DNA of 64,000 nucleotides, from NCBI GenBank assembly GCA_002914845.1, contig JXTC01000154.1, positions 499,965 to 563,964 of the forward strand. The letters run 5' to 3'. Under the pieces are notes generated by a model. It did no database searches. It saw nothing but the letters and a program-made list of their open reading frames with translations, and was not told the DNA's origin. The stretch comes from Trema orientale. Taxonomy: Eukaryota; Streptophyta; Magnoliopsida; Rosales; Cannabaceae. This document shows, one piece after another, positions 37,930 to 48,600 of the stretch (position 1 is the first letter of the stretch; every line of letters begins with the position of its first letter). The translations under genes and the position numbers were made by a program.

Positions 37930-38921
37930 AAAAAGGCTTTTAAAGTTGCAAATATCTTGAATTAGTGTTGGCACCAATATTTCTTCTAGTCAATTTTTCA
38001 GATTTGTTCAAGAAAAATGTGTGTCACATAAAATAAAAAATATCTACTGGTTTAAACTTGCTTCAACTTAATACATCAACCCAACAATCAACATGGTCCT
38101 CATGTCTATGGCAAGTTGATCATTTTTTTGGAGACTCTTTCAACCATTTATTTGGTAACTAGTTTTGTTTGTTAGTAATAAATATATTTAAGGACAATTG
38201 ATTGAATAAATTGAGACCAAAAGAAATAAATGAGAAATTTTGGGGGGCAAAAAAAACAAATTAACAACTATGATCTTATCATGGTTAAGGGGTTGTAGCA
38301 ACTTTTGTGGTCCATGTAGACTTCCAAGTTGGAATCTAATCTATCTAGGACACATCAGTCATAACCAGCGCGGCAATCAGCTACCAACCACAATTGTAAT
38401 TCAGAAAATTTATTTATGGGATCATAAGAAGTTAGAAGATTTAGACGTGACACATATTAGATCTACATAGTGATAAAAAGTCACGTTTTTTTGTAGTTTG
38501 GTTTAGTATCGTATATTTTTATGCGAATAATTTTGGAATCTGAATATTTTGGTGAACCCCTTCAACAGCTTTGACTGGTTTGTCTTTTACTTGCATGAAA
38601 AAATTTGTATTTATTCTGCACGCATCTAAATAGATAAGCATATATCTATACACACACACATATGCATAGAGCTTTAAGTTTGAATTAGTATATATATGTG
38701 CATACATATTATTTTGTATACGTTTGGACTATGTATCATCTATGCAAGTATAAACGTGTGATTGTGTGAATATGCTAAGAAGTTATTAACATTCTAATAT
38801 GCAAGTATAAACGTGTGATTGTGTGAACATGCTAAGAAGTTATTAACATTCTAATTTATAATATTAAAGAAATGGTAAACTAAAATAAAAAGATAAGTTG
38901 TATTGAAAGTATAACTTTTCA
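37930..38921. other. SWEET 5' flank and repeats, no gene
   Basis: No gene is seen. A slightly GC-richer stretch at 38270-38470 gives short frames with no recognisable product. A tandem duplication lies at 38741-38854. Confidence 0.5.
38741..38854. repeat. Two-copy tandem repeat, period 57
   Basis: TATGCAAGTATAAACGTGTG and the following bases to TTAACATTCTAA occur twice head to tail, at 38741 and 38798, with one difference (GAATATG and GAACATG). It is a recent non-coding duplication. Confidence 0.9.
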
Positions 38922-39644
38922 AATACTGTGTATATAATTAACTAATTACTAAGAATCGCTCTCTTCTTTCTTCTTCTTTCTCATTTTCTTTTCTTCTAAC
39001 CTTCTAACCTACCGAAGAGAGAGATCTCTCTCTCCAGTGGGGAGTTTTTTTTCGTTGTGTTTTTAAATAATTCTTCCATTAGGAAATATATAATTCCACT
39101 CAGATCTAGATCTATTGTGGTTTTAGTCTACTTAAATTTTGATCTGTGATAGTTTTGAGTTTTTTTTTTGGATCAATTTAGTTTACCTAAATCTATATCT
39201 ATGGTGGTTTTACAGAGATCTTATATTTTGGTCTTTTTAGGATGGTTATCATATAGATCTTATATTTCGGTCCTTTTAATGTGGTTATCATCTAGATCTG
39301 ATTCAGATATGGATAGTATGGATAATGGTATTTATTCTCTAATGGCTTTTGGATTATTTACCCTCCAAAGACTTTTGGATTCGAAGTGAGAGATACTAAC
39401 AATTGAGTAGAGGGTCTTAATGAGCCAACTGAAATAGAAAGCTATATTGAAGCACACAGTAACAATGATCCATATAAGTCCTCTTATTCCGAGTCGATTT
39501 CGATAGAATCCTAAGGCGCAAAATTTCTCCATTGATTTTAATTTGTGTCTTTTATATTTGAATACCTTTTGATGGGTAATATACTTTTTTTTTTCTATTA
39601 TTAATGTATATAATACTTTCAAAAAAAATACCGTGTATATAATT
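38922..39644 (+). mobile_element. Retroposon with 18-bp target duplication
   Basis: AATACTGTGTATATAATT (38922-38939) and AATACCGTGTATATAATT (39627-39644) flank a 687-bp insert ending in an A run (39621-39628). This is the mark of target-primed retroposition. The insert starts near a pyrimidine-rich leader (TCTTTCTTCTTCTTTCTC) and contains about 40-bp direct repeats around AGATCTTATATTT at 39218-39290. No reverse-transcriptase motif is visible. It may be an internally deleted LINE or a retroposed transcript. Confidence 0.7.
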
Positions 39645-39661
39645 TAATTGTTATATCTTTT

Positions 39662-40222
39662 TTGGAGTTCTTTGTAAAATATATCTTTGGTATAGCATAT
39701 TTTAGGAAATATACTCCTCTTAATAATTTTTTGATGAGTACACCTTTTTAAGTTTTAAATTATTTTAAATACAAAAATATCCCTATAACTTATCTCATTA
39801 ATGGTCCATATTCTAACTAGACATGGGAGGTCGAGTTGCTAGACACCTTGTCTAGCGTGGATCGACACCCTGTCTAACCTGACTTGACACCTTGTCTAGC
39901 CATGTTTGGTACTAAACACTCAAATATATATATTTTTTTCTATCAAGTTTCTAGATACCTTGTTTAGCTCTCGATATCCCTGTCTGGGCAGCTCGCCACC
40001 CTGTCTAGACGGATGTATCTTCTTTTTTTTTTTTTCTCTATCAAGCTTTTAGACTCCTTGTCTAGCTCTCGACATCTCTTCTAGCGCACTCAATGTAAGA
40101 TATAAGTCTTTTTATACCATCTTTTAAAAGGGATATATTTTATCTAAAAACTATTAAGAGGGATGCATTTTCTAAAAATCACTATTATAAAGGTGTATTT
40201 CACTTAATTTTCCTCCTTTTTT
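39662..40222. mobile_element. Long-TIR element with motif array
   Basis: Inverted arms of about 90-100 bp bound it: ATACTCCTCTTAATAATTTT at the left and, read in reverse, GCATCCCTCTTAATAGTTTT at the right, each extended by similar AT-rich sequence. Between the arms the motif GACACCTTGTCTAGC and close variants recur about nine times at 39835-40085. No coding capacity. The target duplication is not clear. Confidence 0.65.
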
Positions 40223-42230
40223 AATAGGATATTGGGAAAATTACAATCACACACCCTGACTTATGTCAAAATTAAAGTGGCACCCATGGACCAAAAATAT
40301 TAGCAATTTTACAGTGATAACTTTGGGTATGGTTGCGCAAAAAATGACGACTAATAAAACAAACTAGTAACCCGACCAACCTTGACCTAAAAAACTCAAA
40401 ATTGAATCAACCGAAAAAATATATAAATAAATTAAAACGTTTGGTTGGTTTGGGTATAGCTGACAATCAGAACGAGAAATAAAATCGAAGTGACCAAATT
40501 ATATATAAGAATTAACGTATAGTATCTATTCCGTAAAAGTAACTATAACATTAATTTTTTAAAAAATAAAAAATAAACGTCAAACAAGACTCTAGTCTTT
40601 AGTTTCTCTCACTCAAATAACCAACAATTTTGAATAAACTAAAGATTTGTGAATCGAAAAGTTTCTTAACAGAATTTGGTCTTTCTTTAGAAAAAATGTA
40701 AACCAAGTTTGGTCTTTCTTTTTTTGAAAAAAAAATGGACTTCACACAAAGGAGTGGATGTTAGGTTATATACGTATAACCTATTGTGGGCTACAGATTT
40801 TTTCAAATACAATTATATATTAGGACGGTCTAATTAAGTGGGGCCATTAAATGATCTGATTATGAAGTTACCAATGGGCTGCGTAATGTGTGGTTACCCA
40901 ATACTAGACCAATAAGGATTGATGGGGTCTCTATTGGTTATCAGTATATAAGGACATAACTCTTAAGGTTTTGGTCCCCAAGCCAAATAAAACGTATGCT
41001 CTTCTCCTCTGTCTCCATCAACAGAGAGAACCCATTGAGCATACATAGAGTATTATGGCTGTGCAAGACCTTCTACTCTCAGGTTCTAATTAATTAATCG
41101 CTTCCGCTTACGTGATCTCATCCTTTGCCATTAAACACAATGGATCCAGGTTAGTCACAAGTTTTCTCTTAACAAATCTTTTCCTGACAATTTGGCATGA
41201 TAGATTCTAGGATTGTATTTGGTTTAACAATCCATTATGTATATCTAACAGCAGAAGCTCACCAAAAAACAAGTTGGGCAAGGATTGGTTTGAGTACCAA
41301 CAAATTAGTAGGCTAGGAAGTGCTTGCAAACGGACAAAATCGACGAATGATAACCCTATCCAAGGTGGAGATGCAAATGTGGGGTCACTATCCTGCTCAT
41401 CTAGTTTTTGATGGGCCCACCATAGGCCGAGACAACCCATTATTGGTATATGGTCACGTTGGGCCGAGGCTCTCGTTGGACCCATCAAATATAATGACTA
41501 CTATTAATATACTGGTCACAACTTGTTTTGGTGAACACATGTCACAAATATTATGATTATTGATCACTAGTATTTTACCAGTTGCACAATCATGAGTCTT
41601 TGATCCAATCATAACACTTGAGTAATTTCCATTCGGCAACTACCTTTATGAGGGGCATAATAACTTGGGCATGGAACGCAACACATGCATTGAGGATTTT
41701 ACGATTGGGGAGAGCGTATATGTTGCCAAAGTGCATTCACAAGTTGCTCATGGCTCGTAGAAAAATAAAGATGCAAATGTGAGTTGTGAGTTGTGAGTTT
41801 CCTAACCCTACTTATCTCGTTTTTCAATGGACCTGTACAAGGCCTTGTGCGAAAGCCATAATTTTCATGGGTCATATCAGGTGAGTCATAACGACTCATT
41901 AGAGAGAAATAAATCATGCCTACTAATACCCATACTAAAAAGCTGCTAAGGTACTTGCATCACTTGGACTCATCTCGAAATGGATTGCCCATAAGATCTC
42001 CGGCCACCACTATAGTAATAACTCGAACCCAAAACTTCTTAATTGAGAGAGAGCATGCCTTACCACCATGCTTATTAGTACGACAATTTTTTTAAAATAA
42101 GTTATGTTTCACTTTTCATCCATAGTTATTTTGTGATTCAAATTGAGTAGATAATATTTATAAGAGGTCAAATAATATTGATATGTAGATTAATGTCATG
42201 AAAAATGCATGAATTTACAAACTCATAATA
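40223..42230. other. Repeat-derived region, no gene
   Basis: It contains a possible solo LTR (40759-41174) and, after it, sequence at 41310-41430 that is loosely repeated at 41727-41850 (GGAGATGCAAATG and AAAGATGCAAATG contexts). Open frames here have no domain and are interrupted. I see no gene. Confidence 0.5.
40759..41174 (+). mobile_element. Possible solo LTR
   Basis: The segment starts TGTTAGG and ends CTTAACA (short inverted TG...CA termini). It has a TATA-like GTATATAAGG at 40943 and an AATAAAACG polyadenylation-like signal about 40 bp further on, the order found in LTRs. No 5-bp target duplication is visible (GTGGA and AATCT flank it), so the boundaries are uncertain. Confidence 0.35.
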
Positions 42231-42234
42231 TTGA

Positions 42235-42680
42235 CTTGTGGAAAGAAATTATTGAACACTAGGTCAATATAATAGTGGTTCATAGTTAGAGGTGACAAGC
42301 CATTATAATAATGACTCATGGTCAAAAATTATTGACCATTAAGTTAGTATAATACACATATGGTCAGAAATTATTGATCATTGTATTAATATAAATATTG
42401 AGTTGTAGTAATCTCTTGTTGACTTTTTTTTGAATTTTTTTTTTCATAAAGGTGACTAGTATTTTTGTTTTTCGTGAAGAATAATGATTGTTGGGACAAA
42501 AATAAAGTTTATACTGATAATAAAAGTATGGGTATTTTGGTCATGCTTTTGAGCTAAAAAAGAATGAACCTGACAAATCAATAGGAAAGACTGTAAGTAT
42601 GGTATTCATTTCTGGTAATTAATTTTCTGACCTTATGTCAAAAATATTGACCTTGGGTTAAAACATTTGTGACCCATATC
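42235..42680. repeat. Second GGTCAA palindrome array
   Basis: Variants of GGTCAAAAATTATTGACC (GGTCAA and TTGACC around a short AT spacer) occur three to four times at 42235-42400, then as GACCTTATGTCAAAAATATT and TTGACCTTGGGTTAA near 42632-42660. It resembles the 16.3-17.0 kb array in principle but with a different spacer. Confidence 0.5.
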
Positions 42681-42802
42681 TAGTGTTTTTTGGGTTAGGC
42701 TCTTCAACTTGGCCACCAGAGACTTGGAGAAGGACTTGGATTTCATAGTTGGGTTCTTTGAATGGGATTTCTTTTCCCAACCTCTCTTTTTTACATCTTC
42801 CT

Positions 42803-44523
42803 TAGGTACTGTTTGGTATGAGGTAATCTTTAGGTAGGAACGGGTATCTCAATTCATCCCTATATTTGGTATCTTTTTAGCACCTAGTAAAATGATCACC
42901 TATGGATTTACATCCTTTTACTTGGGAGTGATCCAAAAGTTACTAAAATAGATAGACTTTATATGACCCTCCATCTAAAAACATAACCTCAAAAGCAAAA
43001 AACACAACAAATCTCTAGTTTTGGTCATTGTCTTAGGTTCAGCTTTCACCACCGCCTTTTGTCTTTCCCGCTCCGTCGCCATCGTCGTCCTTACCCGTCG
43101 CCACCACTCATCGTCAGCGCTTTTGTCGCCCCTCGTCATTGCCAGCATTCGCTGTTCCACCTCCATCCACAAGTTTAGCTAACTTTTAAGTTTTTTGCTT
43201 TGCTTATTTCTATCCAATTTCTTTGATTTTTCTTTTGATTAGAGTGATTTGAGTGTGCTTTCTTTGGATTTGAATCTTGGGTTATGTTTTCTTTGGATTT
43301 GAAACTTAGATTTAAGGATTATGGGGATTTGGGGATTATGTGTATTAGTTTCATAAGCTGACTCCATCTTTTGGGTATTTGGCTCTTTTTTATTCATTGT
43401 TTATCGTTATTTTATTCCTTTTTCTATAAATTTGCAGAATCTTAAAACTCCACAGGTGATCATCTTCTTGTTTGAAGTGGGACAAAGGAGTCTAAAGATG
43501 CCGCTACTACTTCTATAAAAAGGGGTCATAAGTCCAAAGGGTTTAGGACTCGATTTTTTGTTATTAATATTATGATATAAACCTAATTACAATAATTGAA
43601 CTGTCACTAGAAATTATCTCGCAACTTTGTTGTTCATTCTAACTTGGGCCTTTTAGAAATATGACCAAATTTTGGGCCCAATTTAAGTAAATATTCTTTT
43701 GTCAAATGTTATAACAAAATGTTCAGTATATATGTTTATATACCAAGTATAAAATTTTATATACCAAATATAAAAAATTATATACCTAGTACATTTCAGT
43801 ACAGTAACTTAAATTAATAGATAAATATATCTACCAAGTGTAAAAATATATATACCTAGACATTTAGCTATAAAATTTAAAAAGTGAATATCTACTTAAT
43901 CAAATTTAAAATATTGGCCATCCGCCTAAATTTCTCTTCTAACTTATTATACTTTACTGAAAAAAGGAGAAGAAGAAACTGCAGCAATACTAGCGCGCAA
44001 GGTTTCCAAATCCTACTAGACGGACTCGAATGAGAAATTTTCTCATCTTAGTTTTTCATTGGACCTTCTTTTTTTTTTTCCCCCCTTTTTTGAATCATGT
44101 TGTCTTTGTTTTTTTAATTTAATAAGGTCCTTGATAAGTTTCATGACTATTTTGTTTTATTTTAAAAGTAATAAATTTTATTTTTTTATATGAGAACTAA
44201 ACTTTGTAGTTTTTTTTTTAAAAAAAAATTATGTTTCTTTATAAAACAAAATTATCAAAAAGTTATTATTTAAGATATTTATGAAAAAATATAAAAGTCG
44301 TACATTTCTATGTGTAACCAAACACAGTTTTATAATATCATTAGAAATCATTGATAAGATTACAGTTCATAACCAAACACAGTCATTCAAAACGGTAAAC
44401 AATCATATCACATTCTTTAGCATACCCATTAATCTGAAAACTTAGATTATCTCGTACCAAATGGCACATTCTTTGGCATACCTATTAATCTGAAAACTTA
44501 GATTATCTCATACCAAATGGCCC
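42803..44523. mobile_element. TIR element of 1.7 kb
   Basis: The ends are inverted: TGTTTGGTATGAGGTAATCT at the left and, in reverse, CATTTGGTATGAGATAATCT at the right. The right end is duplicated in tandem with period 56 (44409-44464 and 44465-44520). A GC-rich stretch at 43035-43170 (CGTCGCC-type runs) and ATATACC-rich repeats at 43720-43860 lie inside. No transposase is seen. GGTACTGTTTGG-type termini occur in hAT and Harbinger MITEs, but I cannot assign it. Confidence 0.55.
44409..44520. repeat. Two-copy tandem repeat, period 56
   Basis: CACATTCTTTAGCATACCCA and the following bases to CCAAATGG recur 56 bp later with four differences. It forms the duplicated right terminus of the TIR element above. 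Confidence 0.85.
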
Positions 44524-45133
44524 CACTGTCAAACTCCTTCTCTCTCCTATTTTTGGTTTTCAAACTATTGGAAGTGTATGAAAGTGTATGGTGCATGTGG
44601 GGTTTTCAGGCATGTCATGTCAGCAACTTAAAGAGGGCATTTCCTTACTTCAGCTCATGTAGGACCTGAATTTTACTCCTATAAAACTTATTACAGAGTC
44701 CAATTAGGGGTCAAATGGTCCTAATGACAACCTTTTCCATATCCGATCTCATCTTAGCCTAACTCATCAGGTGTTGATGGGCCAGCCCATTGGCCAAGGC
44801 CCATACCAACCAAAAAGTGGCAATAACTCTAATTTTTTTCTTGGAATATAATATATATATATTTAATGGCTTAAATTGACGAATGAAAATTTCACTATTA
44901 GATTATTCTTTTAAGTTAAACAATTAATTTTGTTTTAATATTAAAGTTCATTATTAAATGAATATCAATAGTGAAAGACTCGAAAGTAATATTTTGGTCA
45001 AATCTGATTAGTAGAAATGTGAAGGATATTTGTGTATTATTATTCCTTTTAAGGATTATGAACACAAATATTCTTTATTTACGAGCTAACACTAAACTTT
45101 TGACATAAATAAATGTATTCTACCAAAAACGAA
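44524..45133. other. Repeat-like sequence before EXO1
   Basis: No gene is seen. TGTAGGACCTGAATTTTACT at 44659 resembles TGTAGGCCTCATTTTTCAGT near the right end of the Mutator-like element at 17168, a weak hint of shared origin. Confidence 0.4.
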
Positions 45134-45314
45134 ACCTCCAAAACCCTATCAGGACTAGCTCAGTAGGTTGGGTGAGATAGAGTAGGATGGAGATTAAGTA
45201 TAAGGTCGAGAGTTCGACTCTCAGGATAAGTAAATTAGTTTCTTTTCTTTATAATAAATAGAGGTCATTAGTTAAGCCATATTTAATAAAAAAAAAAAAA
45301 ACCTCCAAAACCCC
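45133..45314 (+). mobile_element. tRNA-derived SINE with target duplication
   Basis: The body (about 45147-45290) starts with a tRNA-like head. The RNA polymerase III A box is TAGCTCAGTAGG and the B box region is AGAGTTCGACTCTC, about 45 bp apart. A T-rich tail region and a 14-base A run follow. AACCTCCAAAACCC flanks both ends (45133-45146 and about 45300-45313). This is a typical plant SINE, inserted 340 bp upstream of the EXO1 start codon. Confidence 0.85.
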
Positions 45315-45498
45315 AATCCTATTTTAAAATTTAATTTTATTTGTGTTGAAATATGGTTAAGCCACCAAAAAAAAAAAAAAAAAGAATAACAATAAAAGAT
45401 TAAAAAAATGTTAAATGAGGTGTCCTTTATTAAATTAAAATAGAAACGACACGTAGTACGTTGAAAATTTATTATGGGAGCCAAACAAAGAAAAAGAA

Positions 45499-45506
45499 TT
45501 CCCGCC
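45499..45506 (+). promoter_or_regulatory. E2F-like site upstream of EXO1
   Basis: TTCCCGCC fits the plant E2F consensus WTTSSCSS and lies 149 bp before the EXO1 start codon. S-phase control by E2F is common for replication and repair genes. The link here is an inference from one motif. Confidence 0.4.
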
Positions 45507-45654
45507 ATTGTTGTTTTGGGTTTTTGCTTTATAACCCCCTCTCCCTCATTTCTCTCTTCGTAAGATAAGGGACTAATCTGCAATCTTTGTAGTCTGTAGC
45601 GGAAGAAGCCATTGATTCTGCAGCTTGAAACTTGTCGAGTTTTCGAGAAAGGGT

Positions 45655-48600
45655 ATGGGGATTCAGGGGCTTTTACCGCTACTTAAATCGATTATGGTCC
45701 CAATTCACATCAAGGATTTGGAGGGCTCTTGTGTAGCTGTCGATACCTATTCTTGGCTTCACAAAGGGGCTTTGTCTTGTAGCAAAGAGCTCTGCAAAGG
45801 CCTACCCACCTCCAGGTCTCTCTCTCTCTCTTTATCTAACGTTTTATTTCATTTCTGCTAAATAGGGTCAAGTGGGTCTTCTTCATTGGGCATATATGTA
45901 TGCAATAGTGGGTCAAAAGCCAATTGTTTTGCTTTAAAAGAAATTTAATGGGTATTCTTGTATGGACCCTTAAATGTATTTGGGATGTGGGTTTCTTGTT
46001 TTGGTTATGAAAATGTAGTTTTGAAGGAAAAAAAAAATTCTCCCTTTTGATGGGCACTTAACGTTGAAGAACCTTTTTTTTCCCATGTCCCAAGGGAGTT
46101 TCGCCGAGACGATGAAGAAAGTGGGTTATTGGAAACATTTTGATACAGAAACAAAGATGCCCTTAAATTGTTCAAAATGACCTCTTTGTCATGTTCCTTG
46201 GTGAGCCTTAAAGATATTAGAAAAGTTCAGTTCTACATTTTAGGTACTAATTATTGGACATTGTTTAATGGTTATGTGAAAGGTTCGGAAAAGATAACTA
46301 GTCGTGCCTAGGACTAAGAGGATCTTATATATAAATTATGGTCGTCGACAAATCTGATAAATGAACAAATAATAGACGTCTGCCTGATCATAACGTTGTT
46401 TGTATCCTGTGTCCGATATCTTAGGCACATTGAGTATTGCATGCATAGAGTAAATCTGCTCCGGCACTATGGTGTCAAACCTATTCTTGTCTTTGATGGA
46501 GGTCTTCTACCAATGAAGATTGAACAAGAGAACAAACGTGCCAGGTGTGTTGGTTATCCTTAATTCTATTTCTGCTTGAATAACTGATCAATCAGCCTGA
46601 TTTCCGATTATCCGGCGCTGCCTAAGTTAATGGTTGTTTAGGTATCTAATACGATGTTTACTAGTATAATTGTCTTAGGATTTGATCAACTACCCATGAA
46701 GTGCTTAAGTTGTCAGTGATATTGTTTTTTGAGCATAAATTCTTTGGTCACAATTGGTTTTATACTTGCAGTGTATTTTGCAATGAGTTCAAGTTTGTGT
46801 GCCTGCATTTCTGCATGTTTTTATTTTCACACATTCAGATGTTTATTCGATTTGCAAATTCAAATGTTGGTTTCGGCCCTCTAGGACTTTTCAGGTATTG
46901 TGTGGGTTAAAATGGTTCAAACGAGTTTGGTGCAAAAATTTCCAACTTCATCTCTTAGCTCTCTTTCTCCTTGCCCATTTGTGTATGTGATAAAGAACTA
47001 TGGAAAATCCCCTGTTAATAAGCACTCCCTGCCTCAGGCAGTTATACTTACTAGTTTGTGGAGCTTAAACCCTTTCTTAAATTCTTGACTGGTTTGCCTC
47101 ACCAAAGTACAAATTGTGCTGCTAGTCATTCTTTCATATCCTTTTTATTTCATAATGAGGTCAGGGCTACCTTCCACTGGATAATGTATGGATTAATTCA
47201 TAAGATTTAATTCGAGAGAAATCGCAGGGGGAGGAAGGAAAATCTTGCACGTGCTATCGAGCATGAATCAAATGGAAATTCTTCTGCTGCTTATGAGTGC
47301 TATCAGAAAGCTGTTGACATTTCACCTTCAATTGCGCATGAATTAATCCAGGTTAGAAAGAATACCACTTCTTAAGAAAGAATAGTTTTACATAAAACTC
47401 AGGATCATTGCCTCTACAAAAGGACTTGATCTTCTCAAATCTATTACCCTTTAATTAGTGATAAAGAGTTTTCATATTTTTTTTATTTTGACATGGTTGC
47501 TTGTAAAAGGTGTTAAAGCAGGAGAATGTAAGTTACGTTGTGGCTCCTTATGAAGCAGATGCTCAAATGACCTTCTTGGCGGTTAGCAAACAAGTTGATG
47601 CAGTTATCACAGAGGACTCAGATCTGATACCATTTGGATGTCCCAGGGTGAGTTATCAGAAGTTTATATTATGAATATGTTGTTACTAATTGAGTATTTG
47701 GTAATGATAACATTCTTTTCCTGCTATATATACTTATCTCTGTTAGATACTTGGAACTTTGTTATATCCAGATTATTTTTAAGATGGACAAATTTGGACA
47801 AGCTGTTCAGTTTCAGTATTCCATGCTGCAACAGAACAAGGAATTGAGTTTTTCTGGATTCACAAAGCAAATGATTCTTGAGATGTGCATTTTGAGCGGC
47901 TGTGATTATTTGCAGTCATTGCCTGGAATGGGCCTGAAAAGGGCTCATTCACTTATGAAAAGGTTTACAACTTACGACAAGGTGAATTCTTATCGTTCGT
48001 GAGCTTGACAATTGCATCCTTTTAGGCCAAGAATATCGTTCTTTTTTCCCCTTGCATGTGCTTTAATTACTTTTCTTTGATTCCTATGAATAAATCTGTT
48101 ACAGCCAGCTGATGACTGGTCCATTTCAGGTAATTAAGCACCTTCGATATAGCATTTCTTCAGTTCCTCCTCTTTATGAAGAATCATTCAAGAAAGCAAT
48201 ATTGACTTTTCAGCATCAACGCGTTTATGATCCTATTACCGAAGATATTGTACACTTGTTCGACTTTTCTGACAATATTGAGGATGATTTGGACTTCTTA
48301 GGGCCATATCCTTTTTAAATGAAAAGGTATGTCATGTGTTAAAATCTGCTTTTATTCTATAATGCTGGAATACTTGAGATCCCTTAACTAGACATACAAT
48401 GATACCACAAGATATAGCTAAAGGTATAGCAGAAGGTGACCTTGATCCATTCACCAAAATGCCATTTCAGGTACCCGTTATGCCTTCATTTTTAATATTC
48501 TTGGCTTCATGATTTCCAAGTTTATCCTTATCTAGTAGTGTTTCCTCCTCAACAATTGAATGCTATGATTATCATTTTTTTTTTTTTTTTTGCTTTACGT

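Noticed and set aside
42975-43172. A 65-codon minus-strand frame in a GC-rich patch
   Set aside because: It lies inside a TIR element with no recognised domain. GC-rich simple-sequence runs explain the open frame.
45147-45235. A functional tRNA gene
   Set aside because: A and B boxes are present, but the body does not fold to a full cloverleaf, and a SINE tail, A run and target duplication follow.
48112-48318. EXO1 ending early at the TAA after GGGCCATATCCTTTT
   Set aside because: The stop is inside a U12-type AT-AC intron. Splicing restores a full EXO1 frame of usual length.
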